Of a DNA stretch of 64,000 nucleotides, positions 60,773 to 64,000 are shown in pieces. This DNA comes from Klebsiella oxytoca. Lineage in GTDB: Bacteria > Pseudomonadota > Gammaproteobacteria > Enterobacterales > Enterobacteriaceae. The stretch is from the NCBI RefSeq assembly GCF_009707385.1, contig NZ_CP046115.1, forward strand, positions 3,534,001 to 3,598,000, written 5' to 3'. Position 1 is the first letter of the stretch; each line of letters starts with the position of its first letter. The translations under genes were made by a program, and so were the position numbers. The notes below the pieces were generated by a model. The model saw nothing but the letters and a program-made list of their open reading frames with translations, did no database searches and was not told the origin of the DNA.

Positions 60773-61492
60773 ATGAAAATACAAACAAAATATTTACCTC
60801 TTTACTCTTTGCTTCTGCTCTGCGCCACCGCCAGAGCAGAAATTACGGAACAGCAAATCGAAGCTGATTGCGCAAAAATCTCAACCTGGGCCAGCCAGGG
60901 CGAGCAGTTCTATAAAGCGAAAAACTACGCCAAAGCGCGCGCTGCTTTTGAACAGCAGGCCGCATGGAGCGAAAGCTGTGCCCTTGACGACAGCGCCATC
61001 GCCACGGCCTACAACAACGTGGCGTTAACCTGGATACGTGAAGGTGAATGGCGCAAAGCCCGCGCCTGGCTGATGATAAGGCCAAACGACAGTAAGTCGG
61101 TTTACAATCTCGGACTTATCAAAGATAAGCTTGCCGCCATGCCGCTGCCTGCTTCAGCCGCGGGAGAGTACTGGCGCTATGCCGGACGCGCCTCGTGGAA
61201 CGTACTTATCGTTAAAGAGCTGCCGAAGCCATCGCGGTATCAGGTTGATTTCCAGGGCTATTATTTCGGCCTGATGGGGCTTTACGCTGGCCCCAACATG
61301 GGGGAGTTCTCTGAAGCGATCACGCTGGCAAACAATAACGCCGTCGTGGCGCTTCGGGAAGGAGACTATATTCACTGCGATATCTCGCTGGCGTTCTCCT
61401 CTGAAGCCATCGAGGCGGAAACCGATACGCCTGCGAACTGCGGTTTTGGCATGAACGTCAACGCCGACGGGCGCTATCTGCGCGTTGATTAA
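60773..61492 (+). CDS. Secreted helical-repeat hypothetical protein
   Basis: A 239-residue protein starting at 60773, 4 bp after the DUF4034 stop, in a different frame. The N terminus MKIQTKYLPLYSLLLLCATARA is a clear Sec signal peptide, so the protein is probably periplasmic. Residues 35-100 have a TPR-like pattern (GEQFYKAKNYAKARAAFEQQ; AIATAYNNVALTWIREGEW). The C-terminal half lacks a family I recognise. It would be the only exported member of the four-gene cluster. Confidence 0.75.
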   Translation: MKIQTKYLPLYSLLLLCATARAEITEQQIEADCAKISTWASQGEQFYKAKNYAKARAAFEQQAAWSESCALDDSAIATAYNNVALTWIREGEWRKARAWLMIRPNDSKSVYNLGLIKDKLAAMPLPASAAGEYWRYAGRASWNVLIVKELPKPSRYQVDFQGYYFGLMGLYAGPNMGEFSEAITLANNNAVVALREGDYIHCDISLAFSSEAIEAETDTPANCGFGMNVNADGRYLRVD

Positions 61493-61611
61493 GCCGGACG
61501 GTTTACTCCCCTCTTCCACAGCGCTACAATGCCCGCCCTTAATGTGGGGGCACTCCCCAACTCGTCGCACCGGGTGCGGCGAATCTGACCTGTCATCAGA
61601 ACGAGAAAATC

Positions 61612-62973
61612 ATGTTTAAACCGGAACTCCTCTCCCCGGCGGGAACGCTGAAAAATATGCGTTACGCTTTCGCTTATGGCGCCGATGCCGTATATGCGGG
61701 CCAGCCTCGCTATTCACTGCGCGTGCGTAACAACGAATTCAATCACGAAAATCTGCAGCTCGGCATCAACGAAGCCCACGCGTTGGGTAAAAAGTTTTAT
61801 GTCGTGGTCAACATCGCCCCGCATAACGCCAAGCTGAAAACCTTTATTCGCGATCTGAAGCCGGTGGTGGAAATGGGCCCGGACGCCTTAATCATGTCCG
61901 ATCCGGGTTTAATCATGCTGGTGCGCGAACACTTCCCGCATATGGATATTCACCTGTCGGTGCAGGCAAACGCCGTGAACTGGGCTACGGTTAAATTCTG
62001 GCAGCAAATGGGGCTGACCCGCGTCATTCTCTCCCGCGAGCTGTCGCTGGATGAAATCGCCGAAATTCGCAGCCAGGTGCCGGAAATGGAGATCGAAATT
62101 TTCGTTCACGGCGCGCTGTGCATGGCCTACTCCGGCCGCTGCCTGCTCTCAGGCTATATCAACAAGCGCGACCCGAACCAGGGTACCTGCACCAACGCCT
62201 GCCGCTGGGAGTACAACGTCCAGGAAGGCAAAGAAGATGACGTCGGCAATATTGTGCATAAACACGAGCCGATCCCGGTGCAGAACGTGGAACCGACGCT
62301 GGGTATCGGCGCGCCGACTGACCAGGTATTTATGATTGAAGAAGCCAAACGTCCGGGCGAATACATGACCGCTTTCGAAGACGAGCACGGCACCTATATC
62401 ATGAACTCAAAGGATCTGCGCGCCGTTGCCCACGTTGAGCGTCTGACCCACATGGGCGTTCACTCGCTGAAAATCGAAGGCCGCACTAAATCCCACTACT
62501 ACTGTGCGCGAACCGCGCAGGTCTACCGTAAGGCCATTGACGATGCGGCCGCAGGCAAACCGTTCGACGCCACCCTGCTGGATACCCTGGAAAACCTCGC
62601 GCACCGCGGCTACACCGAAGGATTTCTGCGTCGCCATACGCACGATGACTACCAGAACTACGAGCACGGCTACTCCGTCTCTGAACGCCAGCAGTTCGTC
62701 GGCGAATTTACCGGCGAGCGCAATGGCCAGCTGGCCGCGGTAGCGGTGAAGAACAAATTCTCCGTCGGCGACAGCCTCGAACTGATGACCCCACAGGGCA
62801 ACGTTAACTTCATCCTCGAACATATGGAAAACGGCAAAGGCGAAATCATGCCAGTCGCGCCGGGAGACGGTCACACAGTATGGTTGCCTGTCCCGGAGGA
62901 TATGGGGCTGCAGTATGCTCTGCTAATGCGTAATTTTACTGGTCAGACGACCAGAAACCCGCATAGTAACTAG
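61612..62973 (+). CDS. trhP: tRNA U34 hydroxylation protein, U32 peptidase family
   Basis: A 453-residue protein (E. coli YegQ) of the U32 peptidase-like family, which takes part in prephenate-dependent hydroxylation of tRNA uridine-34 to 5-hydroxyuridine. FKPELLSPAGTLKNMRYAF starts the barrel. The cysteine cluster HGALCMAYSGRCLLSGYI, then GTCTNACRWEY, fits an iron-sulfur site. KSHYYCARTAQVYRKAID follows. Length equals E. coli YegQ. It stands alone, with cyaR 84 bp beyond its stop. Confidence 0.95.
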   Translation: MFKPELLSPAGTLKNMRYAFAYGADAVYAGQPRYSLRVRNNEFNHENLQLGINEAHALGKKFYVVVNIAPHNAKLKTFIRDLKPVVEMGPDALIMSDPGLIMLVREHFPHMDIHLSVQANAVNWATVKFWQQMGLTRVILSRELSLDEIAEIRSQVPEMEIEIFVHGALCMAYSGRCLLSGYINKRDPNQGTCTNACRWEYNVQEGKEDDVGNIVHKHEPIPVQNVEPTLGIGAPTDQVFMIEEAKRPGEYMTAFEDEHGTYIMNSKDLRAVAHVERLTHMGVHSLKIEGRTKSHYYCARTAQVYRKAIDDAAAGKPFDATLLDTLENLAHRGYTEGFLRRHTHDDYQNYEHGYSVSERQQFVGEFTGERNGQLAAVAVKNKFSVGDSLELMTPQGNVNFILEHMENGKGEIMPVAPGDGHTVWLPVPEDMGLQYALLMRNFTGQTTRNPHSN

Positions 62974-63007
62974 TTAATTTGGGTTATTTTTTCACAATGT
63001 AAAGATA

Positions 63008-63050
63008 TTAGAAACGGATCACATACCGTTTCGTTCAAAGCAGATATCAT
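63008..63050 (+). promoter_or_regulatory. cyaR promoter with CRP site
   Basis: TTAGA-N6-TCACA (63008-63023) is a CRP half-perfect palindrome centred about 42 bases before the expected RNA start, a class II activator position. The -10 TATCAT (63045-63050) is 7 bases before the start, and no good -35 is present, as expected for a CRP-dependent promoter. CyaR is known to be CRP-activated. Confidence 0.75.
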
Positions 63051-63057
63051 CCATTTC

Positions 63058-63143
63058 GCTGAAAAACATAACCCATAAATGCTAGCTGTACCAGGAACCA
63101 CCTCCTTAGCCTGCGTAATCTCCCTTACGCGGGCTTATTTTTT
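63058..63143 (+). ncRNA. cyaR: CyaR small regulatory RNA
   Basis: The 86-base sequence starting GCTGAAAAACATAACCC matches E. coli CyaR closely, including the ACCAGGAACCACCTCC seed region that pairs with target ribosome sites and the final hairpin GCCTGCGTAA/TTACGCGGGC (63109-63134) followed by a T tract. The terminator stem has compensating changes relative to E. coli (GCGT/ACGC for GTGT/ACAC). CyaR is an Hfq-dependent sRNA repressing ompX, luxS, nadE and yobF. It has the same position as in E. coli, after yegQ. Confidence 0.95.
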
Positions 63144-63217
63144 ATCTATCTCCCGGCCTTTACTTTCTTCATGCGGTACACTTTATGCATCATTGTGCAA
63201 TAAAGGTCCCCCTGATA

Positions 63218-64000
63218 ATGTCCACGTTTCCAGCCAGCTTACTGATTCTTAATGGCAAAGGCGCCAATGAACCGCAGCTACGAGAGGCGGTTAAACTGCT
63301 ACGCGACGAAGGTATCGCTATTCACGTCCGCGTCACCTGGGAAAAGGGCGATGCCGCTCGGTTTATCGATGAAGCCATGGCGCTGAACGTTGAAACGGTG
63401 ATTGCCGGCGGCGGCGATGGCACCATTAATGAAGTGGCTACGGCGCTGGTCGAGCGCGACGGCAAAATGGCGCTGGGGATTTTACCGCTGGGCACGGCAA
63501 ACGACTTCGCGACCAGCGTCGGAATCCCGCAAGATTTAGCCAGCGCGCTGAAGCTGGCCATCGTTGGCCGCGACGTGGCGATAGATATTGCGCGAGTTAA
63601 TGATAAGACCGGTTTTATTAATATGGCTACCGGCGGTTTCGGTACCCGAATTACCACCGAAACGCCGGAAAAACTGAAGGCCGCGCTCGGCGGCGTCTCA
63701 TATTTGATCCACGGCCTGATGCGTATGGATACGCTCAAGCCGGACCGCTGCGAAATCCGCGGCGAGAACTTTCACTGGCAGGGAGATGCGCTGGTCATTG
63801 GAATCGGCAACGGACGTCAGGCCGGGGGCGGCCAACAGCTGTGCCCGGAGGCGTTAATTAATGACGGTTTGCTGCATCTGCGCATTTTCACCGGCGAAGA
63901 GCTGATTCCTGCGCTGTTCAGCACGCTCGCCAATCCGGAAAACTCGCCGAACATTATCGACGGTGTCTCATCGTGGTTTGAGATAACCGCTCCCCACGAG
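63218..64000 (+). CDS. yegS: YegS-like lipid kinase, cut by the window edge
   Basis: The first 261 residues of a roughly 299-residue diacylglycerol-kinase-like enzyme, still open at base 64000. The nucleotide-binding signature [15 protein letters not shown] (residues about 64-78) and the [12 protein letters not shown] loop (about 88-99) are conserved. E. coli YegS phosphorylates lipids such as phosphatidylglycerol in vitro. The ATG at 63218 gives the usual N terminus ([11 protein letters not shown]). Confidence 0.93.
   Translation, partial: MSTFPASLLILNGKGANEPQLREAVKLLRDEGIAIHVRVTWEKGDAARFIDEAMALNVETVIAGGGDGTINEVATALVERDGKMALGILPLGTANDFATSVGIPQDLASALKLAIVGRDVAIDIARVNDKTGFINMATGGFGTRITTETPEKLKAALGGVSYLIHGLMRMDTLKPDRCEIRGENFHWQGDALVIGIGNGRQAGGGQQLCPEALINDGLLHLRIFTGEELIPALFSTLANPENSPNIIDGVSSWFEITAPHE

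Overview
This 64 kb window is chromosomal DNA of a Klebsiella-group enterobacterium (Klebsiella or Raoultella; species not decidable by eye). The evidence is a Klebsiella-style capsule (cps/K) locus running on the minus strand from galF to ugd, an adjoining O-antigen-type gene block ending in uge, and a conserved enterobacterial backbone on the right (yegH, asmA, dcd, udk, alkA, yegD, mdtABCD-baeSR, trhP/yegQ, the sRNA gene cyaR, yegS).

Left end (1-5.3 kb, plus strand): the tail of a cut-off protein made of 14-residue coiled-coil repeats, a WsaF-like glycosyltransferase and a large HAD-domain protein, closed by a terminator. This looks like the distal part of an O-antigen cluster. uge (UDP-glucuronate/galacturonate epimerase) follows and converges on ugd across about 640 bp of gene-free DNA.

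Capsule locus (5.9-34 kb, minus strand, transcription right to left): galF and the PAP2 phosphatase cpsACP come first. A long leader with a JUMPstart/ops element precedes the export and assembly genes wzi-wza-wzb-wzc. The very AT-rich serotype-specific block follows: flippase wzx, a pyruvyltransferase, polymerase wzy, two GT4 glycosyltransferases, a beta-helix protein with a Tat-like signal, a hexapeptide acetyltransferase, then gmd-fcl-gmm, wcaI and wcaJ. Last are gnd, manC, manB and ugd. The gene set predicts a WcaJ-initiated, Wzx/Wzy-made capsule with fucose (from GDP-mannose via manC/manB/gmd/fcl), probably uronic acid (ugd), a pyruvate ketal and O-acetyl. An RcsAB-like box lies upstream of galF. 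One glycosyltransferase carries an in-frame tract of 11 G, a candidate on/off switch for the capsule.

Right flank (34.8-64 kb): mostly housekeeping and envelope-stress genes with GC-rich, conserved sequence. Four departures stand out. yegD is followed by two partial copies of its own 3' end fused to REP-like sequence. A GltA-type citrate synthase paralogue has Asn where the catalytic His305 should be. BaeS carries an extra Pro/Gly/Arg-rich stretch of about 40 residues in its sensor domain. Between baeR and trhP lies a four-gene accessory cluster (PcfJ-like, DUF1266, DUF4034, secreted helical-repeat protein) whose DUF1266 gene is frameshifted at a run of seven A. This cluster, the citrate synthase paralogue and the poly-G glycosyltransferase are the best candidates for undescribed biology. 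No tRNA, rRNA, CRISPR array or intact insertion sequence was seen.
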